A stretch of 5,047 nt of DNA from Candidatus Atribacter alterifermentans (GCA_012517635.1 JAAYUP010000469.1:1-5047), one strand, 5' to 3'; shown: positions 1 through 4,989, counted from the stretch's first letter. Notes: generated by a model not told the origin, from the letters alone. Program-made: numbers and translations.

Positions 1-723
1 TATCCCCGAGAAATCGAGGAATATCTCTACCTTCATCCCAAAATTAAAGATGTCCAAGTGGTTGGAATACCAAGCCGGTATTACGGAGAAGAAGTGGTGG
101 CATTTGTCCAATTAAGGCCGGGTGAAGCGATGACTGAAGTTGAAGCCAAAGATTTTTGTTGGAGCCGGATTTCGCGATTTAAAATACCAGCCTATTTCTT
201 TTTTTTGGAAGGGTTTCCGGCTACCGCCAGTGGAAAAATCCAGAAATATAAACTCCGCGAGCAAGCAATAAAGTTATTAGGCTTAGAAGATGAACGGGAA
301 ATCAAATTTCTGACCAAAAAAAATATCGAGCTCGATGCGGGTGGCAGGGATCTACTGCGGATTCAAGAATTTATGGAGAAAGAAGTTTTACCAGCTGGGA
401 TTGATAAAGAAGTCTTTCATCGGGCAAAATTGGCACTCCAAGAATTTTATAAAAAGGTAGCCGAACTGGAGCTCGCTCATGAGAATATCGAGGTGATGGT
501 AATTATCGATAATCATTCCCTCGATGTTGGTATTCGCTATGAGGGAGACCTGCTCGAGTTCCCTTTGGATAGAACCCTTGACAATCTCAGTGATAACAAG
601 GAGAAAGAAGAACTATTGTTATCAGGATATTCAATTCGTCAGCTCACCGATCGGTTGAGAGAAGAACGGCGAGCGGGTTCCGCCCGCCTCCATTTCTATT
701 TCACCCGCCGTCATCATCAATAA
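1..723 (+). CDS. AMP-forming acyl-CoA synthetase, 3' part, with C-terminal RsbW-like pseudo-ATPase domain (partial at left edge)
   Basis: This is the last 240 residues of an ANL-superfamily acyl-CoA synthetase, which activates a carboxylic acid to its acyl-AMP and then its CoA thioester in the cytoplasm. The frame is open from base 1, so the start and the large N-terminal adenylation domain lie outside the window. Residues 1-95 are the mobile C-terminal lid: it opens with YPREIEEYL and carries the A10 motif TASGKIQKYKLRE, with the catalytic lysine at visible residue 79. A normal enzyme ends near residue 95. Here about 140 residues follow, and from about 115 to 240 they resemble an anti-sigma-kinase (GHKL/HATPase) fold: a helix LALQEF, strands around 163-180, YEGDLLEFP at 180-188, and SGYSIRQLTDRL at 209-220 like the RsbW glycine box. 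The N-box Asn is Lys152 and the DxG Asp is Tyr180, so ATP binding there is unlikely. The synthetase call is firm; the extra domain is inferred. The acid substrate cannot be told. The gene converges on the dehydrogenase with a 3-base gap. Confidence 0.9.
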   Translation, partial: YPREIEEYLYLHPKIKDVQVVGIPSRYYGEEVVAFVQLRPGEAMTEVEAKDFCWSRISRFKIPAYFFFLEGFPATASGKIQKYKLREQAIKLLGLEDEREIKFLTKKNIELDAGGRDLLRIQEFMEKEVLPAGIDKEVFHRAKLALQEFYKKVAELELAHENIEVMVIIDNHSLDVGIRYEGDLLEFPLDRTLDNLSDNKEKEELLLSGYSIRQLTDRLREERRAGSARLHFYFTRRHHQ

Positions 724-726
724 CTA

Positions 727-1695
727 TTACGAAGTTTCATGAATTGATTCGATTTTTAGCTTTTTGGTGACGTGCTTTAAAATAGTGGCCGACGACTTGA
801 AAGCAGTTTGTTCTTTTTCATTAAGTGGGAGCTCAATGATTTTGAGGATTCCTTCTCGCCCCAAAACTGCCGGAAGGGAAAGACACATGTCTCGTATTCC
901 TAAGCACCCATCAATCAGAGTACTGACTGGAAGGATTCGACCTGAATCGTTGACTATGGCTTCAATTAAAGCGCAGGTAGCGAGTGCTATAGCATGATTG
1001 GTATATCCCTTTTGTTGATAGACCATCATACCCCCTTCTTTAGCTTCTTCAAAAACCTCAATTGGTGTTTTCAGTGGACAGGTTTTTCGGCAAACTGGGA
1101 TTGAATATTCAGTTTTCAACCCACCAAAATTGGCGAGGCTCAGCGCGGCAAATTCGCTTTCACCATGTTCGCCCAAGATATAGGCGTGAATATCCTCGGG
1201 ATGAATCCCACTGTAAAGTCCAAGTAAAGAGCGAAAGCGACCGCTGTCGATCAGAGTTCCGGTCCCCATCACCCGGGAAGGAGGGAATCCTGATAGCTGT
1301 AAAGTGTAATAAGTCATAATATCCACCGGATTGCTGATAATAATAAAAATGGCTTCAGGGCTGAGCCGAGATAAGCGGGGTATAAAAGTGCGGAAAAGTT
1401 CAGCATTCCCACCGGCGAGTTCCAAGCGATTTTTCATATTGATCATGGGAACTGATGCGGAAATAACAATGATATCCGATTGCTTGGTTTCGTCAATGGA
1501 ACCAGCATAAATTTTCATAGGATGGGCGAAAGCACTGGCATGAATGAGATCAAAAGCCTCACCCCGAGCTCGGTCATTATTGTTGTCTACTAAAACCATC
1601 TCACTAGCAAGACCCTTAGTCAGAATGGCCAGTGCCAGTGTAGAACCAACCTTTCCAACTCCTATAAGAGAAATTTTTTCTTTTTTTTGATTCAT
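727..1695 (-). CDS. LDH-family L-2-hydroxyacid dehydrogenase (NAD-dependent), atypical substrate pocket
   Basis: This 322-residue cytoplasmic enzyme of the LDH/MDH family reversibly reduces a 2-keto acid to an L-2-hydroxy acid with NADH. The frame runs upstream to 1740, but the ATG at 1695 has a strong AAAAGGAG site (1705-1712) nine bases away and puts the Rossmann motif (G12-V-G14-K-V-G17) at the normal distance, so it was chosen. Asp37 ending strand 2 indicates NAD. The catalytic set is complete in LDH numbering: Arg109 (R90), Asn140 (N122), Asp168 (D150), Arg171 (R153), His195 (H177, in GEHG) and Thr246 (T232). Arg173 and His188, which bind fructose bisphosphate in allosteric bacterial LDHs, are kept as R155 and H170. 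The specificity position 102 is Met84, neither the Gln of LDH nor the Arg of MDH; the loop reads VPMINMKNR. The usual Ala-Ala at 236-237 is Gly221-Gly222. The pocket therefore looks wider and more apolar, and a branched or larger keto acid is a reasonable guess. Family certain, substrate open; annotation simply as lactate dehydrogenase (ldh) would be risky. Confidence 0.92.
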   Translation of the reverse strand: MNQKKEKISLIGVGKVGSTLALAILTKGLASEMVLVDNNNDRARGEAFDLIHASAFAHPMKIYAGSIDETKQSDIIVISASVPMINMKNRLELAGGNAELFRTFIPRLSRLSPEAIFIIISNPVDIMTYYTLQLSGFPPSRVMGTGTLIDSGRFRSLLGLYSGIHPEDIHAYILGEHGESEFAALSLANFGGLKTEYSIPVCRKTCPLKTPIEVFEEAKEGGMMVYQQKGYTNHAIALATCALIEAIVNDSGRILPVSTLIDGCLGIRDMCLSLPAVLGREGILKIIELPLNEKEQTAFKSSATILKHVTKKLKIESIHETS

Positions 1696-1704
1696 AAAAA
1701 TATG

Positions 1705-1712
1705 CTCCTTTT
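1705..1712 (-). promoter_or_regulatory. Ribosome binding site deciding the dehydrogenase start
   Basis: On the minus strand this reads AAAAGGAG, with nine bases before the ATG at 1695. The longer possible start at 1740 would place this site inside the coding region, so the site argues for a 322-residue rather than a 337-residue protein. Confidence 0.85.
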
Positions 1713-2053
1713 GGTTTAATAGATACCATAACGAATGCATGGTGGACTAAGAAATGCCACATTAATCAACCGATAACCCATGACAAAATAGGAATAATTT
1801 CGTATTCTATTATTGTAAACTCATTCGCAGAATGGAAGTGTTTTCTTCGGAAAGAGAAAAATACTCTTTTCTGATAAAATGGTTTTATAATGATTGTATC
1901 TTTATAGCTAATAGGAGTTGATGTCAAGGGTTGATTTTTAGAACAAGTCTTTTAATGTTAGGAAAATGAGGCGATTTTTGTAATATGAGGCTTTATCGAA
2001 TTGAACAAATTCAAACCATAAAAAAATTTGAAAATTCAAAGAAGACGGTTTAT
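1713..2053. other. Divergent AT-rich intergenic region between the dehydrogenase and tspO
   Basis: This stretch of about 340 bases separates two divergently transcribed genes, so it should hold promoters for both, but none is clear. For tspO there is a perfect TATAAT (1886-1891) without a convincing -35; it overlaps an inverted repeat ATAAAA-TGG-TTTTAT (1874-1888) that could be an operator. TTTAAT at 1951-1956 is another weak -10. For the dehydrogenase, the minus strand has TTTACA (1819-1814), then 17 bases and a poor TATTCC (1796-1791). Short inverted repeats are CATTC-GCA-GAATG (1822-1834) and AAAGAG-N7-CTCTTT (1851-1869). An AGGAG-like site before the ATG at 1921 leads only to six codons. 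In-frame codons upstream of tspO (1985-2053) are judged untranslated. I see no RNA gene or mobile element here. Confidence 0.5.
1886..1891 (+). promoter_or_regulatory. Candidate -10 box overlapping a small inverted repeat
   Basis: The sequence is an exact TATAAT on the strand of tspO, and its left half lies within ATAAAA-TGG-TTTTAT (1874-1888). No good -35 hexamer lies 16-18 bases upstream and there is no extended -10 TG, so this is suggestive only. If used, it would give a leader of roughly 155 bases before the chosen tspO start. Confidence 0.25.
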
Positions 2054-2524
2054 ATGCAAATTTGGAAACTGGTCTTGTGCATTGCGATTTGTCAAGGAGC
2101 CGGATTGATTGGGAGTTGGTTTACTTCAGCGGCTATCCCAAATTGGTATGAAACTTTGGTAAAACCTCCTTTTACCCCACCTGGTTGGTTCATTGGTCTG
2201 GTTTGGGTAGTGCTTTATACTCTCATGGGGATTGCCCTCTATCTCGTTTGGAGAAAAAATGGAATTGAGGTTGGGGTTATCGCTGCGATGGTATTCTTTT
2301 TCGTTCAGCTCGCTTTGAATATTCTATGGAGCATCGTGTTTTTTGGCTTCAGATATCCACTTGGTGGTATATATACTATTGTCGTTCTCTGGATTTTCAT
2401 CGTCATTACGATCATCAAATTTTTTCCTATTGATCGGGTTGCTGGATATTTATTAGTGCCCTACTTGATCTGGGTAAGTTTTGCTAGCGTCTTAAATGCG
2501 TATATTGTTCGATTGAATACCTAG
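2054..2524 (+). CDS. tspO: TspO/MBR family tryptophan-rich membrane protein
   Basis: This 156-residue inner-membrane protein belongs to the translocator/peripheral benzodiazepine-receptor family, whose members bind porphyrins, haem and sterol-like ligands; in bacteria they are linked to tetrapyrrole and stress signalling. Five hydrophobic helices lie at about 3-24, 45-66, 74-96, 101-123 and 128-152. Family signatures include W31-Y32, KPPFTPP (37-43), W51, the helix LYTLMGIALYLVW, ALNILWS (87-93) and, near the end, LLVPYLIWVSFASVLNA with Trp140 and Asn148. The frame is open back to an ATG at 1985, but homologues begin with a short Met-x-x-Trp-Lys lead-in to helix 1. The ATG at 2054 gives the standard length and has AAAGAAG nine bases upstream, a modest ribosome site. 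The 1985 ATG would add a charged 23-residue tail and has only a distant GAGG. The gene is divergent from the dehydrogenase and lies 134 bases before the UroD-fold gene. Family is near certain; the physiological ligand is unknown. Confidence 0.93.
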   Translation: MQIWKLVLCIAICQGAGLIGSWFTSAAIPNWYETLVKPPFTPPGWFIGLVWVVLYTLMGIALYLVWRKNGIEVGVIAAMVFFFVQLALNILWSIVFFGFRYPLGGIYTIVVLWIFIVITIIKFFPIDRVAGYLLVPYLIWVSFASVLNAYIVRLNT

Positions 2525-2583
2525 ATTTCATTACCCCGCTTGGTTAAAAATGACGACTTTTTTGTTCAATTTTCCGATGAGAA

Positions 2584-2609
2584 GGCTGGTAGCCCGAAAT
2601 GGTTTTTTT
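2584..2609 (+). terminator. Very weak possible terminator between tspO and the UroD-fold gene
   Basis: GGCT-GGT-AGCC (2584-2594) is a four-pair stem followed, after eight unpaired bases, by seven T residues (2603-2609). The stem is short and not adjacent to the T-run, so efficient termination is doubtful and read-through into the downstream gene is plausible. Confidence 0.15.
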
Positions 2610-2644
2610 GATGGAATGATCAATGAAAGTAAGAGGTTGAAGTG

Positions 2645-2651
2645 AAGGGAG
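2645..2651 (+). promoter_or_regulatory. Ribosome binding site of the UroD-fold gene
   Basis: AAGGGAG lies seven bases before the ATG at 2659, near-ideal in sequence and spacing, and fixes that start. Confidence 0.8.
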
Positions 2652-2658
2652 ATCATTC

Positions 2659-3792
2659 ATGGAGCTCATTCCAAGGGAGCGAATTATCAGGGTTATAAAA
2701 CGGAGGGGAAATATTGACCAAATTCCATGGAGCCTTCATTTTGGAGCGAGTTCAGCATTTACCCCTGGTACATATAAAAAATTTACCCAGTTTACTGGAA
2801 TAACTGATTTGAATGATCATTACCTTTTTGAAGTTCAGGTTGCTCATTCTGAGGAAGAAGAGCCAAAGTTTCATACGTCATCCTCGAATTTTGGTCTTCG
2901 TATGCTTTCCAACGGAATTACTGCGGATTATTTCAATCCCCCTCTCCCCCAGGGAGCAACGATCTCCCCTTGGGGTGTTGGATTGATTGAATGGCCGGAT
3001 AATCCCGGTTCGGAACAAATGGTCCATCCTCTTGCTGACCGCAATACCATAAAAGATATTGAAGAGTTCCCCGTACCCGAGATCGATAAAAAAAGCTTTC
3101 CCATTGTTCAGCAAAGGGCTTTGGAAATCAAATCCAAGGGATATATTTCGTCAGGGTACTGTGGGAGTCTTTATGAATGGTCTCACTGGCTTCGTGGTAT
3201 GGAAAATTTTATGATTGATTTATTGACTCGGCCAGATCTTGCTCAAGTGCTCTTACGGAAAGTATCCGACTTTACTTTGCAGTTTGCTCAAGCACACGCT
3301 AAAGCGGGGGTTGAAATTCTGTGCTTTTATGATGATTATGGAATGCAAAATTGTCTGCAAATAAATCCGTCATTGTGGAGGAGGTTTATCAAGCCTGAAT
3401 GGGAAAGAATATTGAAAGAATTACGGTCTGATTATTTAGACCGATACTTTTTCCTCCATTCCTGTGGGCACATCGAAGAAATCATCCCTGATCTTATTGA
3501 AGTTGGTTTTGATATCATTCATCCCATTCAACCTGAATGCCAAGATTCAGAAAGAATTATTAGACGATATGGAGATCGATTGAGTTTTTGGGGAACAATC
3601 AGTGTTCAGAGTACCCTTCCTTTTGGGAGCAAAGATGATATTGAAAAGGAAGTGAAATCACGAATGGATTTAGGGCGGATTATCCCATCTTTAATCGTAT
3701 CACCTTCGAACACTCTCGGTCAGGAAATTCCTGTTGAAAACATACTAGCCTACATTGACGCCTGTCAAAAGTATTGTAAGGTGAAGTGTTAA
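2659..3792 (+). CDS. Uroporphyrinogen decarboxylase (UroD/MtaA)-fold protein, likely corrinoid-type methyltransferase relative
   Basis: This 377-residue soluble protein belongs to the UroD superfamily of TIM barrels, which includes haem-pathway HemE and zinc-dependent methylcobamide:thiol methyltransferases such as MtaA. It opens with the family helix PRERIIRVIKRRGNIDQIPW. The middle has CFYDDYGMQ (222-230) and INPSLWRRFIKPEW (235-248). The strongest signature is HSCG (267-270) followed by IPDLIEVGFDIIHPIQ, where His267 and Cys269 correspond to the first two zinc ligands of the MtaA group. It ends with SPSNTLGQEIPVENILAYIDA. The N-terminal Arg-containing substrate motif of true HemE is missing, so it should not be called hemE. 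The third zinc Cys of MtaA is also missing: the equivalent stretch reads SPSN. Three cysteines close the chain at 369, 373 and 377. No cobalamin-binding partner is seen in the window. It follows tspO by 134 bases in the same direction and may share its transcript. Superfamily firm; reaction and substrate unknown. Confidence 0.88.
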   Translation: MELIPRERIIRVIKRRGNIDQIPWSLHFGASSAFTPGTYKKFTQFTGITDLNDHYLFEVQVAHSEEEEPKFHTSSSNFGLRMLSNGITADYFNPPLPQGATISPWGVGLIEWPDNPGSEQMVHPLADRNTIKDIEEFPVPEIDKKSFPIVQQRALEIKSKGYISSGYCGSLYEWSHWLRGMENFMIDLLTRPDLAQVLLRKVSDFTLQFAQAHAKAGVEILCFYDDYGMQNCLQINPSLWRRFIKPEWERILKELRSDYLDRYFFLHSCGHIEEIIPDLIEVGFDIIHPIQPECQDSERIIRRYGDRLSFWGTISVQSTLPFGSKDDIEKEVKSRMDLGRIIPSLIVSPSNTLGQEIPVENILAYIDACQKYCKVKC

Positions 3793-3916
3793 AATGGGTT
3801 TCGGAATAAAAATTCTTAGCCCGCATTATTACAGTAAATACGAGCTATAGAACTGTGATGGGTAAAAGTAACAAGGGAAACGTTTGAAAGCACTGGTCAT
3901 TCATTGGTGAGACGAA

Positions 3917-3930
3917 TCTCAAATTTGAGA
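3917..3930. repeat. 14-base perfect palindrome, candidate operator
   Basis: TCTCAAATTTGAGA is its own reverse complement over all 14 bases. The left arm TCTC also pairs with GAGA at 3909-3912 (GAGA-CGAA-TCTC), so two alternative small hairpins share it. It lies about 55 bases before the candidate -35 of the SDR gene, a plausible place for a dimeric regulator. No regulator gene is in the window. Confidence 0.4.
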
Positions 3931-3936
3931 ATTGTT

Positions 3937-3960
3937 ATTTCCCCTCCTTGGGAGTGAAAT
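3937..3960 (+). repeat. Imperfect hairpin upstream of the SDR promoter
   Basis: ATTTC pairs with GAAAT and CTCC with GGAG around a TTG loop, with a 2/1 internal loop: nine pairs in 24 bases. No T-run directly follows (a T-run lies at about 3980), so it is a poor intrinsic terminator. It could be a protein-binding dyad or part of a leftover termination structure for the UroD-fold gene. Confidence 0.3.
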
Positions 3961-3983
3961 CTTTCGAAGAAGGAACATATTTT

Positions 3984-4012
3984 TTTACTCAGATTATTTA
4001 ATTCAATACGAT
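3984..4012 (+). promoter_or_regulatory. Candidate sigma-70-type promoter of the SDR gene
   Basis: TTTACT (3984-3989, four of six to TTGACA) is separated by exactly 17 bases from TACGAT (4007-4012, four of six to TATAAT). A start near 4019 would leave a leader of about 47 bases before the ATG at 4066. Both hexamers are imperfect, but spacing and position suit. Confidence 0.35.
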
Positions 4013-4050
4013 TCTTTTCTAGTCTGAAATAGTAAATATTAAATATGACG

Positions 4051-4057
4051 AAGGGAG
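4051..4057 (+). promoter_or_regulatory. Ribosome binding site deciding the SDR start
   Basis: AAGGGAG sits eight bases before the ATG at 4066. It lies downstream of the alternative ATG at 4045, which itself has no ribosome site, so translation should start at 4066 and the seven extra residues of the longer frame are not made. Confidence 0.8.
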
Positions 4058-4065
4058 AGAAGAGC

Positions 4066-4860
4066 ATGGATATGCAACTCAAAGACAAAATTGCCTGTAT
4101 TACTGGAGGAAGTGTCGGGATTGGGTTAGGAATTGCCAAAGAATTGGCCAATGAAGGAACGCACTTGGCACTCTGTGCTCGAAATGAAGAACGCCTCCAA
4201 GACGTTGCCGATCAAATTCGCAGCGAATTCAAGGTTAAAGTTCTCGCAGTGAAGGCTGATGTTTCAAAAATGGAAGACATTCAAAACTTTGTGAAAGAAA
4301 TAGAAAGAAGCTACGGTGGTGCGGATATTTTGGTCAATAACGCCGGTACTGGCAGTGCTGAAAAAATTATGACAGCACCCGATGAGAAATGGTATTCATA
4401 TTGGGATCTTCATGTCATGGCGGCGATTCGTACAGCTCGTTTGTTAGTTCCTTTTATGAAAAAACGAGGTGGAGGAGCGATTGTAAATATTGCATCAGTT
4501 TGTGCGAAGCAGCCTCTGGATTACGAACCGATATATAACACGACCAAAGCTGCTTTAGTTATGTTTACCAAATGCCTGGCAAATGAATTGGTTCATGATC
4601 ATATTCATGTTAACAGTGTATGTCCGGGTCTCATCATAACACCGGATTGGAAAAAAACTGCCTCGATTTTAAGCCGAGATTTGGGCATCACTCCCGAAGA
4701 ATATCTTGACCGTGTTGCTAAGGATTTAGCACCGATATCCCGTTTTGCTACCCCCGAAGAATTGGCTAAATTCATCGTTTTCCTCTGTTCACCTCTTGCG
4801 TCATATTGTATTGGCTCGTCTTATTATTTTGACGGAGGATTTATCAAATCTATCCTGTAA
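4066..4860 (+). CDS. Short-chain dehydrogenase/reductase (classical SDR, probably NADP-dependent)
   Basis: This 264-residue cytoplasmic oxidoreductase has the classical SDR Rossmann fold and interconverts a carbonyl and a hydroxyl group. The cofactor motif TGGSVGIG is at 13-20. CAR at 37-39 places an Arg where NADP(H)-preferring SDRs have one, and AD65V and NNAG (91-94) follow. Ser144 (IASVCAKQP), Tyr157 and Lys161 (YNTTK) form the catalytic triad. The fourth classical residue, the Asn of helix 4, appears replaced: the segment reads WDLHVMAAIRTAR with Met118 at the aligned position. The tail has VNSVCPGLIITPDW, PEELAKFIVFLCSP and a closing GSSYYFDGGF, as in FabG-like SDRs. Of three possible ATGs (4045, 4066, 4072), 4066 has the AAGGGAG site at ideal spacing. 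The gene appears to have its own promoter and is followed by a repeat cluster with a strong terminator hairpin. The substrate cannot be told; FabG-type 3-oxoacyl reduction is possible but a sugar- or hydroxyacid-type substrate is equally open. Confidence 0.92.
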   Translation: MDMQLKDKIACITGGSVGIGLGIAKELANEGTHLALCARNEERLQDVADQIRSEFKVKVLAVKADVSKMEDIQNFVKEIERSYGGADILVNNAGTGSAEKIMTAPDEKWYSYWDLHVMAAIRTARLLVPFMKKRGGGAIVNIASVCAKQPLDYEPIYNTTKAALVMFTKCLANELVHDHIHVNSVCPGLIITPDWKKTASILSRDLGITPEEYLDRVAKDLAPISRFATPEELAKFIVFLCSPLASYCIGSSYYFDGGFIKSIL

Positions 4861-4875
4861 ACTACAACAGGATAG
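4850..4875 (+). repeat. Hairpin spanning the SDR stop codon
   Basis: CTATCCTGT (4850-4858) pairs perfectly with ACAGGATAG (4867-4875) around an eight-base loop that begins with the last two bases of the TAA stop. There is no T-run behind it, so it would be an mRNA structure or a repeat arm rather than a terminator. Confidence 0.5.
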
Positions 4876-4909
4876 CAGCCTACGGCGTAAGATGAAAAAA
4901 ATTGTAAAA

Positions 4910-4947
4910 GACAAAAACTGAGAGGATAGACCCTCTCAGTTTTTGTC
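4910..4947. terminator. Strong, likely bidirectional intrinsic terminator
   Basis: A perfect 16-bp stem (4910-4925 with 4932-4947) encloses the six-base loop ATAGAC. The GC-rich core CTGAGAGG/CCTCTCAG is followed by TTTTTGTC and, on the other strand, by the same T-rich arm, so it can work in both directions. It sits 50 bases after the SDR stop and should end that transcript and any gene converging from the right. Confidence 0.8.
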
Positions 4948-4976
4948 CTCATGTGGTGCCGCTATGCGGCATGAGG
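4947..4976. repeat. Second hairpin, bulged, directly after the terminator
   Basis: TGCCGC-TAT-GCGGCA (4957-4971) is a six-pair GC-rich stem. CCTCA (4947-4951) and TGAGG (4972-4976) extend it by five pairs, with a one-sided bulge of five bases (4952-4956). It abuts the terminator stem and shares one base with it. Confidence 0.55.
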
Positions 4977-4989
4977 GTCTATCCTGTAA

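Larger units (their letters stand above)
3793..4065. other. Intergenic region upstream of the SDR gene
   Basis: These 273 bases hold no credible gene; a minus-strand frame across 3897-4151 is mostly the reverse of the SDR start and has no family features. The region holds AAACGTTT (near 3879-3886), a small palindrome resembling the core of LacI-type operators; the 14-base palindrome at 3917-3930; the imperfect hairpin at 3937-3960; and a candidate promoter at 3984-4012. I see no clear terminator for the UroD-fold gene: the GAAT-AAAA-ATTC stem just after its stop has no T-run. Confidence 0.5.
4849..4989. repeat. Nested repeat cluster with 12-base direct repeats and 9-base inverted ends
   Basis: TCTATCCTGTAA occurs twice in direct orientation, at 4849-4860 (ending on the SDR stop codon) and 4978-4989. 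Its inverse ACAGGATAG is at 4867-4875 and pairs with either copy (4850-4858 or 4979-4987). Between them lie the terminator stem and a second hairpin. A 121-base unit with ends ACAGGATAG...CTATCCTGT (4867-4987) looks like a small non-coding palindromic element of the REP/MITE kind. There is no coding capacity. Whether it recurs in the genome cannot be seen here. Confidence 0.5.

Noticed and set aside
764..1319. Two + strand frames opposite the dehydrogenase (764-997 and 1062-1319)
   Set aside because: They are antisense shadows of a well-supported gene, with no recognisable protein pattern.
1696..1740. Fifteen-residue N-terminal extension of the dehydrogenase from the ATG at 1740
   Set aside because: It would read through the AAAAGGAG ribosome site that serves the ATG at 1695, and LDH-family proteins begin shortly before the first strand.
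1921..1941. Six-codon leader-like frame after an AGGAG motif
   Set aside because: Spacing from GGAG to the ATG is only three bases and the peptide has no attenuator-like residue pattern.
1985..2053. TspO start at 1985 with a 23-residue charged leader
   Set aside because: It exceeds the family length, has only GAGG 13 bases upstream, and the Met at 2054 matches the family start.
2550..2645. 31-codon + strand frame between tspO and the UroD-fold gene
   Set aside because: There is no ribosome site before its ATG and no recognisable sequence; its stop simply falls at the ribosome site of the next gene.
2878..3114. Minus-strand frame within the UroD-fold gene
   Set aside because: It is an antisense shadow without family features.
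2659..3792. Calling this gene hemE (haem-pathway uroporphyrinogen decarboxylase)
   Set aside because: The N-terminal Arg substrate motif of HemE is absent, and the HSCG motif points to the methyltransferase-like branch.
3800..3825. GGG...GAAT-AAAA-ATTC...CCC as a terminator for the UroD-fold gene
   Set aside because: The stem is short and interrupted, and no T-run follows.
4045..4065. SDR start at 4045
   Set aside because: There is no ribosome site upstream, and the ideal AAGGGAG lies after this ATG, in front of 4066.
3897..4151. Minus-strand 84-codon frame across the SDR promoter region
   Set aside because: It overlaps the SDR start by nearly 90 bases and shows no family pattern; part of it reads the reverse of the SDR ribosome site.
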